64,000 nt of DNA from Okapia johnstoni (Eukaryota; Chordata; Mammalia; Artiodactyla; Giraffidae). The first letter of the stretch is position 1. Each line of letters opens with the position of its first letter. Location of the stretch: NCBI GenBank assembly GCA_024291935.2, contig CM044309.1:4092001-4156000 (forward strand), given 5' to 3'. Below the pieces are notes generated by a model. It ran no database searches, was not told where the DNA came from, and was given only the letters and a program-made list of their open reading frames with translations. A program made the translations under genes and the position numbers. Shown piece by piece: positions 22,301 to 34,136 of the stretch.

Positions 22301-23734
22301 AAAATAACACCATGATTCACAATATAATCTTTAATTTTCTGGAGGAGTCTTGTGCTTCTGCACAAGACTGAGTGTAGACTTACAATTGTATGTCAGCTTT
22401 GGTACCATATATACAACGTGCAGTATTCCTTAAAAAACCTTTTACAAGATCTAGTGGCCTTTAAGGTGTGAGTTAATACAGTAATGCATATACATATATG
22501 TGCACACACTATTTGCAGTTTGATTTTTGCAAGTTTTCATGCAATTTATGAGTGTATAAATCTTACTGTCAAGTCGTGAATTCCCTCCAAGACCTTCCCT
22601 CATGGTTTAATGGATGACGTATTTCCAACTCAGGTGGTCACTTTGCCCTGGACACCAGACCTTCCAGAACAATGCTGCTAGTGTGAGACATACCGAGAGG
22701 CAACCTCCCAGAAGAGCGCTGCCTGTGTGAGAGACACGCTGAAAGAAAGGAGAGAAAGGATGCACGGGAGAGGATGCAGAGCAGGAAAACATGTTCTTGC
22801 AGTAAAACGTCCATATCTGAAAGGGAGAACATTTGGTGAAAGAAAAAGAGTATTTTATCAGTAATTAAAAAAATACTTTTAGAGGAAAAATTCGTGTGAG
22901 CAGAATCTCCCTAAAGGGTGAGAAAGGAGGAGGGCAGTGGACAGCCATGACCTGTTCCTTTTTTGCCCCCAGATGGTGCTGTTGGAGAAGGAAGGCTGAT
23001 GGGCGCCCCTGGGAGGGGAGAGGCTGCAGGGAGACCGCGCCTCCGGGGCCTCTAACGGGAACCCCGTGCTTTCCTTCCACCTCCTGACAAAGGCTCCCCC
23101 TCCTTTACTCCTCAGCATGAGGCCGAGTGCTGCCTCTGTGCTCCTGAGTCAGTGTGCTCCTGCTTGGGGTCCTTAATTCCTCTCTTTTGTCCCTGCCTCC
23201 TCTTCGTCCTCTCCCTCAGGTACAGTTCAGGCTATCGTGCCCTCCAGGTGCAGCCCTGCCACCTGCTCTGCGAGTCTAATCCTCTGGGCACCATGCAGAT
23301 CCCACTGCGCTGCCTGTCCGCCCTGCCCAGGGAGAGAAAGCTGAGGAAGCACTCGGTAACAGTCAGCACTGGATGTCCCTGCCCTCGGCAGTCTACTTTT
23401 ACTGGCACAAAACCAGGGAAGGGGCCTCAGATTGCATGAAATGTCCCTGGAGTCAGACCTGCTATAATGCTGAGCTGCAGCTCTTCACCCGTACTGCTGT
23501 AAAGATGTCATCCTTTATTCCTGTTTTTTTGTTTTTTTTAATGAATGGCATAAAGGCTCATCTGTGAGTGTTCTCTTTCTGTGCAAAAGGGATGGATTGG
23601 GTCAGGGATCTGTAAGCAGTGGTCAGGATGCATCGGCAGATATCAGAAATTTACTTATTAAAAGCGTCCTTATCAGATGCCCTCTTAGGAAGGCATTTGT
23701 GTCATTTTTACCATATTGATCTTCTCTTTGGCAC
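22301..23734. other. Unassigned; GC-rich centre at about 22,900-23,470
   Basis: The centre is GC-rich for this window (for example gaccgcgcctccggggcctc). Frames of 60-95 codons exist on both strands, but I see no conserved domain, no good exon structure and no repeat family. Confidence 0.4.
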
Positions 23735-23930
23735 CACCTCAGATAGTTCAGTCAGTAAAGAATCCGCCTGCAATGCAGGAGACACCCGTTCAATTCCTGG
23801 GTCGGGAAGATCGTCTGGAGAAGGGAAAGTCTACCCACTCCAGCATTCTGGCCTGGAGAATTCCATGGACTGTATAGTCCATGGGATCGCAGAGTTGGAC
23901 ACGACTGAGCAACTTTCACTTTCACTTCAC
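23735..23930 (+). mobile_element. Bov-tA SINE
   Basis: Sense copy with a diverged head (cacctcagatagttcagtca), B box variant ccgttcaattcc and a gagcaactttcactttcact tail. Confidence 0.9.
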
Positions 23931-24149
23931 ACTCTCGTCGCGACTCTTGGTGGAGTTAGGAGACCAGCTGGTATTCTTGCTTCTGTCCTCATTCTCTTCT
24001 GTACCAAAACGTCATCCCTGCCTTCAAGGCTCAGAGATTTCATTCAAGGCAGTGTACCGCCTTGATCAGCCTAGCTTTCCTCTCACAGATCCCCGTATAT
24101 CCATCCAAGGCACACACACCTCCCCTCCTCCCAGACCATTCTTATAATT

Positions 24150-24528
24150 CAGTTCAGTTCAGTTCAGTCGCTCAGTTGTGTCCGACTCTTTGTGACCCCA
24201 TGGACTGCAGCACGCCAGGCCTCCCTGTCCATCACCAACTCCTGGAGCTTGCTCAAACTCATACCCATTGAGTTGGTGGTGCCATCCAGCCATCTCATCC
24301 TCTGTCGTCCCCTTCTCCTCCTGCCCTCAGTCTTTCCCAGCATCGGGGTCTTTTCCAATGAGTCAGTTCTTCACATCAGATGGCCAAAATATTGGAGCTT
24401 CAGCTTCAGCATCAATGCTTCTAATGAATATTCAGGACTGATCTCCTTTAGGATGGACTGGTTGGATCTCCTTGCAGTCCAAGGGACTCTCAAGAGTCTT
24501 CTCCAACGCCACAGTCCAAAAGCATCAA
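24150..24528 (-). mobile_element. 5'-truncated BovB, antisense, with duplication
   Basis: Antisense BovB 3' end from cagttcagttcagttcagtc to caaaagcatcaa. Flanking repeats ttcttataatt (24,139-24,149) and ttcttacaatt (24,529-24,539) match at 10 of 11 positions. Confidence 0.93.
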
Positions 24529-24539
24529 TTCTTACAATT

Positions 24540-25945
24540 AGGGAAATTAAAACCAACAATAAAAATTTTCACAAAAAGTGTTTACAAAAAGGGAGCATAA
24601 GTAAGATTTTTCTTGTCATAAAATCCTAGAGATATCAGATTACTACTTTCTCATATAAGAGAAAAGTGATTTTTTTTTAAAAAAAATCTTTTACCAAAAA
24701 GATAAAGGCTTTTGAAAAGCCTTCAGGGTTTCTGGCCCTACCTTCCCGCAGGGTGTCACCCGGGGCTAATCTGAGCTTCTGGACATTTTTAGATCTGAGG
24801 TTAAAGACAGTGGCTAATCAGAAAGAAGGGGGAAGTTTAATGGCTTGTGGGCACCAGCAAGGGTCTCAACTTCTTCAGGTCTCATTTTGCTAATCCACAA
24901 AAAAGGAAGAAAAGGGGATTTGACACAGTGAGTTGGTTATGCAACGTAGACAAGAAAGGAGCTTAAAGGAGCCATCACTGGGAGACTCAAGAAACTTATT
25001 GCTTGAATGGACCCAGTCTGTCAGCCAAGGAGATGCAACAGCAATCCAGGAGTTCCAGGTTCCTTTTAGACTCAGGCACTAGATGTCACTGCTGATGTTT
25101 GGTACTTTCCAAGTGGAGGCGGAAAAAAAAAAAAAAACGTTTTAAAGGAAAAAAAGGGATGGGGGCAGGGATTGCTTTCTTAAGAATGTAAGCCCGGAAG
25201 CATTTCTTTAAATACCATAATAAAAGTGAGTCAGCTTTAGAAAACTCATGACTTTAATCAACATATTTCGACATCAAGTAAGCCAGTTATGGTTTGCTGA
25301 TTAACCAATTCAAGTTGGTACAAGAATAAATACTGATACTATATTTAAGATGCCGCTGCTTCTGATGTAAGCTTAAAGCAAGGGAATCAGCCTCAGAAAT
25401 TAGAGGCTTGGATGAGATGTTGGAGAGGGAATGTTAGCAAACAGATGAATAACAGAAGTTAGAAAAACAATAAGACATAAAGCATCCTACTGATTTTATT
25501 TACATGACAGATGTCATATAAATATAGATCTTCCTCTTCCCACAAAATATGTAGTCAATGTACTTAAATACTGAAGCCTTGCTTCAAGCACCTTCTCTGG
25601 TCTGTATGTGTGTAGAACATCAGATTAAATGACAATAATCTAAAGCAAAAATCCCCCAGTTCAGTACACACCCGAGAAGAATGAAGTTTCCTGTTGTGCT
25701 GATTTTGTTAATTGCATGAGAGGTTTGAGAAGGAAATACAATTTTAATAGAGTATTAAAAAGAGGGTTGCTTGGAAATCTGGAAGCCTCTGCAGCGATGG
25801 AGAGTCTTAGATCAGGGGTGGCCTTCCATAGTGAGAGTGGCAGATATTTACTGCATTTAGCAAAAGAGAAGGGAGATGGGCAGCTGGCTAAATCTGAACA
25901 CTTCTCTTTTGCTATCACTTTACCTCAAAAGTTTTACACTTGAAT
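24540..25945. other. Unassigned AT-rich stretch with A-runs
   Basis: A-rich runs occur near 24,675 and 25,122-25,137. No repeat family or exon recognised. Both strands around 25,661-25,943 are open for 75-85 codons without known motifs. Confidence 0.4.
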
Positions 25946-26152
25946 GTTGTTGTTGTCTTTCAGTCGCCAAGTCACGTCCGACTCTTTAAGGCCCCATGGT
26001 ACCCCGCTTGAGTGTGCTGTGCTTGGCTATCTAGGTAAGAATACTGGAGTGGCTGCCATGCCCTGCTCCAGGGGATCTTCCCGACCCAGGGGTTGAACCC
26101 AGGTCTCCCACGTGGCAGGGGGATTCTTTACCAGCTGAGCCATCAGTCCCTT
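25946..26152 (-). mobile_element. Bov-tA SINE, antisense
   Basis: Antisense copy beginning tgttgttgtctttcagtcgc, a head seen in one Bov-tA subgroup, and ending taccagctgagccatcag. Flanks ttttacacttgaa and cttacagcacttga are a plausible diverged duplication. Confidence 0.9.
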
Positions 26153-26189
26153 ACAGCACTTGAGTGTAAGGAACTGATGATATCACTAA

Positions 26190-26345
26190 TGATGGTTAAT
26201 ATCTATCGAGCCATTATTTTAAGCTCTGTACACAAATCAACCAGTTTGAGGCTCACAGTAACACCATGATTGCCATTTTGCAGATGAGAATGTTGAGGAA
26301 AACTACTTTAATTGCCTAAAGTATTAGGGCTCCTCAGTGACATTG
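26190..26345 (-). mobile_element. MIR SINE, antisense
   Basis: Contains gaggctcacagtaacaccat, then ttgccattttgcagatgaga, in the order of antisense MIR. Diverged. Confidence 0.6.
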
Positions 26346-26397
26346 ATAAAATACATTTCCATTAAGTCTAAAACAACCTTGTAAGATTAGACCCATA

Positions 26398-26513
26398 GAA
26401 GATAATGGCAACCCACTCCAGTATTCTTGCCTGGAGAATCCCATGGACAGATGAGCCTGTGTGGGGGGCTACAGTCCATGGGGTCGCAGAGTCGGACATG
26501 ACTGACTAAGCAC
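26398..26513 (+). mobile_element. Bov-tA 3' half
   Basis: 5'-truncated copy starting aagataatggcaacccactc and ending gactgactaagcac, with a gtgtgg insertion in the gagcctggtggg motif. Confidence 0.9.
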
Positions 26514-26967
26514 AAGATAAGACCAGTCATGGTCCCCTGTCTACCATCTTTCCAATCGTCTTAATTGCGTACATTTTATACAGTTGTATGTATCTACGTG
26601 CGCATAGTGTGCCTGCGTTCCTCCCTACTCATCTACCATTACTTCATAGCATTGTCTCAGAAACATTTTGCTTGTGTGGCTGTACACTTATTTTTAGTGA
26701 CAACAGGTATGGTGCAGCAGTAGTTTTGCACCATGCTCCCCGGTGCCCTGTGGCTGTCTCAGAGGTGGTCTGGGGCCCCGTGCAGAGTGGAGGGTGGGTG
26801 GGGGCACAAACAGAAAGGCCTTGGGTCCTCCCCTTTCTCCTGCTTCACTTACAGCAGTTCGTATTCAAAAATATCTTACACCAACTTGCATATTTAGCTT
26901 ATGTGTAATGTTTCAATGAAGATGTTCCTGCTGCTCAACCAAGTTTAAACTAACTATATCATAGCTG
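26514..26967. other. Unassigned
   Basis: One 106-codon sense frame (26,588-26,908) without recognisable motifs. No repeat identified. Confidence 0.4.
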
Positions 26968-27150
26968 ATAATTCCTCTAGTGAGCATTTAGATTAGTTCT
27001 GTTTTTTATTGTTATAAATGGTACTCCTAAGAACATCTTCTTTTTCTATTTAATTTTTTAAAAAAATATGTAATTTATAATTCCCCTAGTGAGCATTTAG
27101 TTTAGCTCCATTTTTTATTGTTATAAACAATACTCTTAAGAGCATCAAAT
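26968..27150. repeat. Diverged 109 bp tandem duplication
   Basis: Two ~70 bp blocks share agtgagcatttag at a 109 bp spacing (about 26,980 and 27,089), followed by ttttttattgttataaa and aagagcatc/aagaacatc. The unit vaguely resembles antisense L1 text, so it may be a duplicated L1 relic. Confidence 0.75.
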
Positions 27151-28934
27151 TTTCCTTGAATTCTTTTCCTGTGTATCAGCATTTTAGGCAGCAAGCTTTT
27201 GTCTGAGGCAATTTACAATTTACCCTGCCAACCACAATGTGAGCACAAAGCCAGCCAACTCGCCACCCAAAGGTAACAGCTTTAAAGAAGAAAACAACAG
27301 AAACAGGCCAAAGCAAGCAAAATACCAAACAAGCAAATGAAAACTCGGCAACACGAGTTAGTGTATTTACACTAACCTAATTTACAAGGCAGGCTGGGCC
27401 TCAAACAGGAGGTTGACTGTGGCTGAGCCGGGTTGGCCTAGAAGAATTTTAGCTTGCTGAGAAGCTGTGGGAGGTGGCCAGAGAGTTGGTGGGAAAGCAG
27501 CCTGATTCTGAATAAGGGGTCTACTGAAGCAGAAGACGGTCAGGAGCCACTCACAAAGGGCTATTCAGGGACCACAGAAAAGGTGAGAGACCCTGGCATC
27601 CTGGAACTGTGAGGGGCCATCCTAGAGGGGAGTCTGACTTGGAGAACTGGACTTTTCCAGAAGATGTCTTGCCTCTGAAGTTTAGACAGGCAGGATTTAA
27701 TTGGTGCACCCCGTTCACAGGCTCTACTGGGAAAATGTTAATGCGTTTAACAGGTGCAGGCAGTGGCTTTAAAATACCATTTACTGAAGACAAGAGAAAA
27801 AAAAAGAGAAAAAAAATCACTCGTTTTCTTGCTTCCACACCAATAACACTCTGACCATTTTGCCTTTTTTAGTATTGAGACAATGACTCTCTAGTGCATC
27901 TTGCTTTTATCAAGTTTTGAAAGTTTGTTTTACTTTTTATAGATCAGATAATGCAGTGGAAAATTGAAGGTATCAGATAAATTGATTGTGACTCCATGCT
28001 TGAAAGTTCCAGATTTGTAGAAACTTACAATGTATTTTATAATGTGAAGGATAAAGGCTGTTTTTTTTTTTTTTTAAAGCCAAAGCTGTAGTTTACTTTC
28101 CTCAGTGAAACAGAAACCCTCCAGCTGGCATCTCTGCCTGCAAGCTCAGTAGAGAGAACGGGAGGAAAAATTGTTCTATTTCCTCATCTCCACATGACAT
28201 CATCCATGGCAGGGTGGTGGCAAATGGTTGAGGCATGTTGCACAGTGCCCAGCGGTGCTAATCACTCTTCTCATAAGGCAGAGATATTCAGTCTATGGAG
28301 TCACACAGAGGCGGGATTAAGGGTGGTTCAAACAAAGAAAGAACATGCCTTTTTTGTTAAATAGGTATGCAAAGAGTCGCCAGGATTTTAACTGGCAAAA
28401 GTCATACATTCACCGTCTTGCACAGATAAATTGTTTTAAGTTTGGCTCTGTGGGATGCAGTCGGGCTGGATGAATGGGGTGATTGAATGCCTTGCACCTC
28501 ACAGCTTCACCCAGAGCCGCAAGCTGGGACACCGTGTGTGCTCCGGTGCAGGGTCTGATGGTCCTCACCGCCCCTTCTCTTGCCCTCGGCCCGAAAGCCT
28601 CCCCTCTGTACTGATCGCTTCTCTACCACGCAGACCTGCTGGTTCTTCCCCAGCTGCACACCTTTGATGGGAGCGACACAGCTGAGAGAGGGGAGGCTTA
28701 GCATCAAGGGTTTTCGCCTTCAAAGGCTGCCCTCCGCCTCCACCCTCTTTCCAGCCTCATTTCTTGCCACTCCGTGGAAGCACCTCTCCCGCAGTCCTGG
28801 CTGGCGCCTGGACTTTCCAGGCAACTTGCCGAGCTCTAAGCAGGCCCTGCTCTCTGCTCCTTCTGTTTGCGCTCATGCTTTTCTCCTTTCCCACTAGATT
28901 CTTTTTCTCTATTCCTTTGTCCTTTAAGGACCAG
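27151..28934. other. Unassigned; includes T-run and GC-richer part
   Basis: Contains a perfect 9 bp inverted repeat (gttagtgta / tacactaac, 27,357-27,376) and a ~15 bp T run near 28,061. The 28,450-28,930 part is GC-richer with several 60-105 codon frames but no recognisable domain. Confidence 0.4.
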
Positions 28935-29185
28935 CACAAGCAACCTCCTCTCTGAATCCTTCTGTGACCGTCTCTCTCTGCTGGGCAGAACTGAGAGCTT
29001 TTTCAACTCTGCTTCAGTCTATTTGCGGCCCTGGCCCACCTTGTAACACAATCCTCTGGGTTTGCCTCTCCCACTGCTGGCCTACCGCTGCTCTTCTGGG
29101 GCAGGGGCGGTGTCCATTTCATGTTTTTATCCCCAGTTTTAACATGGTATCAGACACATAGTGCTTGCTGAATGTTTTTGAACAA
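28935..29185 (+). mobile_element. L2 LINE 3' part
   Basis: Sense L2-like order ending ggggcaggggcggtgtccat, tcagacacatagtgcttgct and gaatgtttttgaacaaa. Diverged. Confidence 0.6.
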
Positions 29186-29238
29186 ACTCATTTATTTATA
29201 AATAGGTTATAGTTACTGGCGAATTAATAAAAAGTAAA

Positions 29239-29521
29239 GTTCAGTTCAGTTCAGTTCAGTCGCTCAGTCGTGTCTGACTCTTTGTGACCCCATGGACTGC
29301 AGCACGCCAGGCCTCCCTGTCCATCACCAACTCCCGGAGTTTACTCAAACTCATGTCCATCGAGTCGGTGATGCCATCCAACCATCTCACACTCTGTCAT
29401 CCCCTTCTCCTCCTGCCCTCAATATTTCCTAACATCAGGGTCTTTGCCAATGAGTCTGTTCTTCACATCAGGTGGCCAAAGATTGGAGTTTCAGCTTCAG
29501 CATCAGTCCTTCCAATGAACA
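29239..29521 (-). mobile_element. 5'-truncated BovB, antisense
   Basis: From gttcagttcagttcagttca to cagtccttccaatgaac, about 280 bp of the BovB 3' end. Confidence 0.93.
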
Positions 29522-29584
29522 CCTTACCAACAGTTGGTGTTTATTCAACCTTTCTTTCCTGGTCCCCACTCTGTGTCAGTCACT

Positions 29585-29795
29585 GTGGTGGTGCTAGTGG
29601 TAAAGAATCCACTTGCCAGTGCAGGAGACTTAAGAGACACGGGCTTGATCCCTGGGTTGGGAAGATCCCCTGGAGAAGGCAATGGCAAACCACTCCAGTA
29701 TTCTGGCCTCGAGAATACCATGGACAGAGGAGCCTGGTGAGCTACAGTCCATGGGGTTGCAGAGAGTCAGGTATGACTGAAGCGACTTAGCACAC
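29585..29795 (+). mobile_element. Bov-tA SINE
   Basis: Starts gtggtgctagtggtaaagaa, with a variant left monomer containing acttaagagacacgggcttg. Ends gaagcgacttagcaca. Confidence 0.9.
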
Positions 29796-30555
29796 AACCA
29801 TTCCTTCCTGAGTCTCTACTGTGGGCCAGGCCTTGTGATGAGCGCGGGTATTGGAAGCTGACTAAGACATTGCTCCTAACCTGAAAGGGTTCACAGCCTT
29901 GTGAGAGAGATAAGCGTGGCCGTATAAGGGTGGAGTCTATTCATTTATTGGTTTTGTAAAATAGAAAAACGTTCTTAAACTTGACTTTTTTTTTCAGAGT
30001 GAATTTAGAGTCAGTAGTGGCATTTTAAGAATATAAGTAGCAAAAACATATAAACTATATTTAACTTCTGGGCTCTGCTACACAGAAAAAGATATATTTA
30101 TGAGTAATTCCTCTTGCTTTTATCAGCAAGAGCGCAGTTCTGGGTGTTTGTACTGCCAGGGAGAAGAGCAGTGGCACCAGAAATACAGAAAGAGAGAGAC
30201 ACAGAGAGAGACAGAGAGAGGGAGAGTTTGTATCCTTCACTGCCAGAGCCCTGCTGAGGTTCTCTACTGTTCCAGAAACACTCGCAGCAAAGCAGCTGTA
30301 TCTCCACAAACATCCCTGGCCTTCTTTTCGTAAAGTGAGAATTTAACAAGATAACTATAAAAGAGTCTTACATCAGGCTTTGCTTTCAGTGTAAGCCTGC
30401 CTCACAGGCTAGCAGGGAGGGCTTGTGAGAGGCTTCCTTTGGTTGGTCAAGTGACACAAGGAGTCCCAGTTATTAATGACCCATGACACACGAAAGGGCA
30501 GCTTGAGAGAGCCCGCTGGTGTTTAGGAAAGGTCAGACGTTACGATAAAAGGACA
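29796..30555. other. Unassigned, with a GA-rich patch
   Basis: Purine-rich ag repeats at about 30,187-30,225 make both strands open over short frames. A possible antisense SINE/L2 relic (tctactgtgggccaggcctt) begins at 29,814 but is too short to name. Confidence 0.4.
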
Positions 30556-30629
30556 TAGCAATCCCACTCCTGGGTATGTATCTGAAAAAAAAACAAAAGC
30601 ACGAATTTGAAAAAGTACAGGCTCCTCGT

Positions 30630-31135
30630 TGCCAAAACTCAGCCTCTGTTCACCGGTGCCAAATGGAAACACGGAGAGAGTCTTGGGTGAAGTCGGGAAG
30701 AGTAGCTTTTACTGCTTTGCGAGGCAAAGGGGGCCACAGTGGGCTAACGCCCTCCAGGCCGTGTGACCCAGTCTGGAGGGGGTGGCGAGGAGTTTCATGG
30801 CGTTACAGGGGCAGGGCGTGATCAGCCGGTGGGCAGTCCTTGCCTTGGTTGGCAGCAAGGTGACGTTCCAAGCGTCACCAGCCTTCAGGTGTCAGCCAGT
30901 CTAGGGTATATGCTCTTGTGGTCAGAAGTTTCCATCTGGAAGGGGGTCTGCTTCCTGTAAAAACAGCTTAGGAGTGTGTGTCCGGCCTTTATCTAGTCTT
31001 TCAGGGAGTTTGGTGGTTCTGCTGTGTGGCCGACTTATAGTGTAAATTGTTACCATTTCCTTAGCCAACAGCTCTTCTTTGCTTCTACACCTTCACAATT
31101 CCCAATCACTGATTCTTGAGTCAGCGCTGTACTTC
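30630..31135. mobile_element. Unassigned insertion in L1, LTR-like
   Basis: About 500 bp of non-L1 sequence starts tgccaaaactcagcctctgt and ends cttcgaaagaca, matching a tg...ca layout. It contains GC-rich blocks (gcgaggcaaagggggccaca) unlike the L1. I suspect a solo LTR of an endogenous retrovirus, but cannot name it or define a clean duplication, since L1 sequence seems to overlap at the two edges. Confidence 0.4.
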
Positions 31136-31244
31136 GAAAGACAAGGACACAGAGGCATGTCTCATCCTCAGTGTTCATAGCAGCATTACTTATATCTGGC
31201 AAGTTATAGAAGCAACCAAAGTATCCATCAACAAACGAGTACAG

Positions 31245-31367
31245 GGGACTTCCCTGGCAGTCCAGTGGGTAAGAGTCCGCCTTCTAATGCAGGGAGCTTC
31301 GATCCCTGGTTGGGGAACTAGGATCCCACATGCTGCTCAGAGTAGCCAAAAAAAAAATAATAATAAT
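31245..31367 (+). mobile_element. CHR-type SINE, short form
   Basis: From ggggacttccctggcagtcc through gcttcgatccctggttgggg to an aataataataata tail. Flanks aacaaacgagta and aacagatgagtg look like a diverged ~12 bp duplication. Confidence 0.85.
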
Positions 31368-31775
31368 AACAGATGAGTGGATAAAGAAGATGTGGTATAT
31401 CTGTATCACGGAATACTACTCAGCCATAAAAAAGAACAAATGTTTGCCATTTGCAACAACACAAATGGACTTGAGGGACATCATCTTAAGTGAATTAAGT
31501 CAGACAGAGAAAGACAAGTACTGTATGATATCACTTAACACGTGGAATTCTGAAGTTTCAACAAACTCGTCAGCATAATAGGAGAGAAGCTGACGCACAG
31601 ATATGGAGAACAAGCTATGGCTACCAGTGGGGAGCGGGGAGGGGCCATACCGGGTGGGGAGTGGGAGGCCCGAGGCACTGGCTGTAAGATAGGCCCAAGG
31701 ATGTGTTGTGCAATGTGGGGAGTACAGCCAATATTTTGTAATAACTGGAAATAGTAACTTCTAAAAATTGCATAA

Positions 31776-32385
31776 ACTAAACAATTTAAAAGATAAAAAC
31801 AAGGACTTGTGCAGAGGCAACAGTCTTTTGCCCACTCTACAGGGAGTAAAATCCAGATGCATAGAATCAGAAGACTACAAGGGATACCAGAAAGAAAGAC
31901 AGTTCAGCCCCTGCTTCTAAAAAGGAGGGCATGCAATCATTCAAAAACCCACGAGTAAAGAGAATGAGCTCTATAAACCAGGTCCTATTTTTGGAAGCCA
32001 AATGTTTTTCGAGCAAATGGCTCAGTTAACACCTGTGTGGTATATGAGCTGGCATTCTAGAACAGCATGGAACTCTGAAGACATTTTACAATTTTCTTAC
32101 CAGTATTATCAGTTTTCTTGAGTGAGGTTTCTTTAATTAGGAAAGACAATGCAAAGCAGCATCTGTTATATCAGGACATGATACAATACAACAGTGAGAT
32201 GCATGCTCTTGAAGATTCTGTAGAAACCAATGTCACCCCGACTGTAGGAGGAAGTGAGCCACTTGTCTCCTTGGAGGCGTGGGGGTGAGTATTGGCTTGT
32301 GAAAATGCAAAACCATAGACCCAGAGTTACTGGAGCATCAGGAGAGTCTAGTATAAAGATTTTTTTCTTTTTGCATAGGCACAAT
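31776..32385. other. Unassigned
   Basis: No repeat family or exon recognised. Confidence 0.45.
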
Positions 32386-32742
32386 TCAACTCAGTTCAGT
32401 CACTCAGTCATGTCCAGCTCCTTGCGACCCTATGGACTGCAGCACGCCAGGCTTCCCTGTCCATCACTAACTCCCGGAGCTTACTCAAACTCATGTCCAT
32501 TGAGTCGGTGATGCCATCCAACCATCTCTGTTGTCCCCCTCTCCTCCCGCCTTCAATCTTTCCCACATCAGGGTGTTTTCCTATGAGTCAACTCTTCATA
32601 TCAGGTGGCCAGAGTATGAGAGTTTCAGCTTCAACATTAGTCCTTCCTTGGACAGCAAGGAGATCCAACCAGTCCATCCTAAAGGAAATCAGTCCTGAAT
32701 ATTCATTGGAAGGACTGATGCTGAAGGTGAAACTCCATTACT
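32386..32742 (-). mobile_element. BovB 3' end, antisense, with inverted 5' part
   Basis: Antisense segment 32,386-32,645 (caactcagttcagtcactca to acattagtccttcc) joins directly to a sense segment 32,646-32,742 (ttggacagcaaggagatcca to gaaactccattactt). The sense part covers element sequence lying just 5' of the antisense part, with about 35 bp of overlap. This is the layout expected for one insertion with a 5' inversion. Confidence 0.85.
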
Positions 32743-32895
32743 TAATACTCTGTTATGACCTACATGGGAAAAGAATCTAAAAATGAGTGGATATCTGTAT
32801 GTGTATAACTGATTCATTTTGCTGTACACCTGAGGCCAACACAACATTGTAAACCAACTTTGATACTTTGATAACGACTAATGTTAAAAACAGTT
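32743..32895 (+). mobile_element. Short L1 3' terminus
   Basis: About 150 bp: ttatgacctacatgggaaaa, ttcattttgctgtacacctg, acattgtaaaccaac. Sense ruminant L1 3' UTR, starting right at the BovB junction. Confidence 0.8.
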
Positions 32896-33475
32896 CTGTT
32901 GGAAAAAGGAGGAAATAAAATCTCTAGCCACTGCTTGAGACATCTAAAAATGATCAAACAAATTCTCATGAGCTGATTCTTACATGGTATTCACTGCTGA
33001 GAATTAACATGCTATTGATCACTTTACAAAATATTTCATTTGATCTTCATGACTAGCCTAATTGGTATTATTCTTATTTCATATAAGAAAAACTGTGGAT
33101 AAGAAGTTAAGCAAAACTGAAAAATGTTAGATGGTCCATCCAAAAGGTAGGGGAAGAAGGACCCAAAGCCCATCATGATGCCCTGTAGATTGTCCATCAC
33201 CCTCAATACAGATGTTTTTCCCGTACGTTTGGGTCAGTCTTTTTCCTAATCTTATTACATATCCTTGAGTATTGAAACATAATAAAGATTTCCTCCAAAA
33301 GTTGTGTTTTGTTTTCTATGTCTGGTGCAAAAATGGGTATATATTATTTTCCCCAAAATAGTTTTTGAAAATATTTCAAGAATTAAAAAGCTGGAGTAAC
33401 CTCCTCAGCCTTAGGTTAGCTGATTTTTGCTTCCATCATTGAGAGTGGTTTGCACCCTTTTCACAGCAGGAAGCC
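32896..33475. other. Unassigned AT-rich stretch
   Basis: No repeat family or exon recognised. Confidence 0.45.
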
Positions 33476-33567
33476 TGTGTGCTTAGTCACTCAGTCGTGT
33501 CTGACTCTTGCAACCCCATAGACTGTAGCCTGCCAGGCTCTCCTGTCCTTGGAATTCTCCAGCACGA
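33476..33567 (-). mobile_element. Bov-tA fragment, antisense
   Basis: About 90 bp: gtgtgcttagtcactcagtc to ttggaattctccagca. Only the 3' portion of the element is present. Confidence 0.88.
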
Positions 33568-33614
33568 AGCCGAGCTCTGATGAAAACCATCTGTATCAGA
33601 TAATACCTTATTCA

Positions 33615-33830
33615 GGGCTTTCCTGGTGGCTCAGGTGGTAGAGAATCTGCCTGCAGTATCGGAGACTCCAGTTCAATCCTGAGGTTGGGAAGATCCCCTG
33701 GAGAAAGGAATGGCTCCCCATTCCAGTATTCCTGCCTGGAGAGTCCCATGGACCGAGGAGCCTGATGGGTTACAGTCCATGGGATCACAGAGAGTTGGAC
33801 AGGACTGAAGCAACTGAGCACGCATGCACA
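33615..33830 (+). mobile_element. Bov-tA SINE
   Basis: Full-length-like copy from gggctttcctggtggctcag to gcaactgagcacgcatgcac, with a mutated B box (cagttcaatcc). Confidence 0.92.
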
Positions 33831-34136
33831 CATAGCATAGTGCAGGTAAGGCATTTTTCTGTGCTACCTGGAACTGTAGGTAGGAAAGGAAAAATAACCA
33901 CTGAAACTTAATTTTAAAAATATGTTCAAATTCGCCTATGCTTTCTTCTTAACGAAAGTAATTCAGATGCAAAGTGGGAGAATTTTTATAAGAGAACTTA
34001 AAAAAATAACGCTATTCAGATACAGTCCACATATCATTACAATTCACCCACTTCAGGTGTAAAATTCAATGTTTTTTGGTGTATTACATTTTGACTTCTT
34101 TCATGGCAATAAAATATACAGAATTACCATAAAATC

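Larger units (their letters stand above)
30556..31775 (+). mobile_element. L1 3' part split by two insertions
   Basis: L1 text occurs at 30,556-30,629 (caatcccactcctgggtatg), 31,136-31,244 (agtgttcatagcagcattac) and 31,368-31,775 (gtggataaagaagatgtggt, then 3' UTR agccaatattttgtaataac). It is interrupted by an LTR-like block and a CHR-type SINE. The ORF2 reading frame is broken. Confidence 0.85.

Noticed and set aside
22896..23439. Possible exons in the GC-rich interval
   Set aside because: Frames are short, open on both strands, and show no recognisable domain or convincing splice context.
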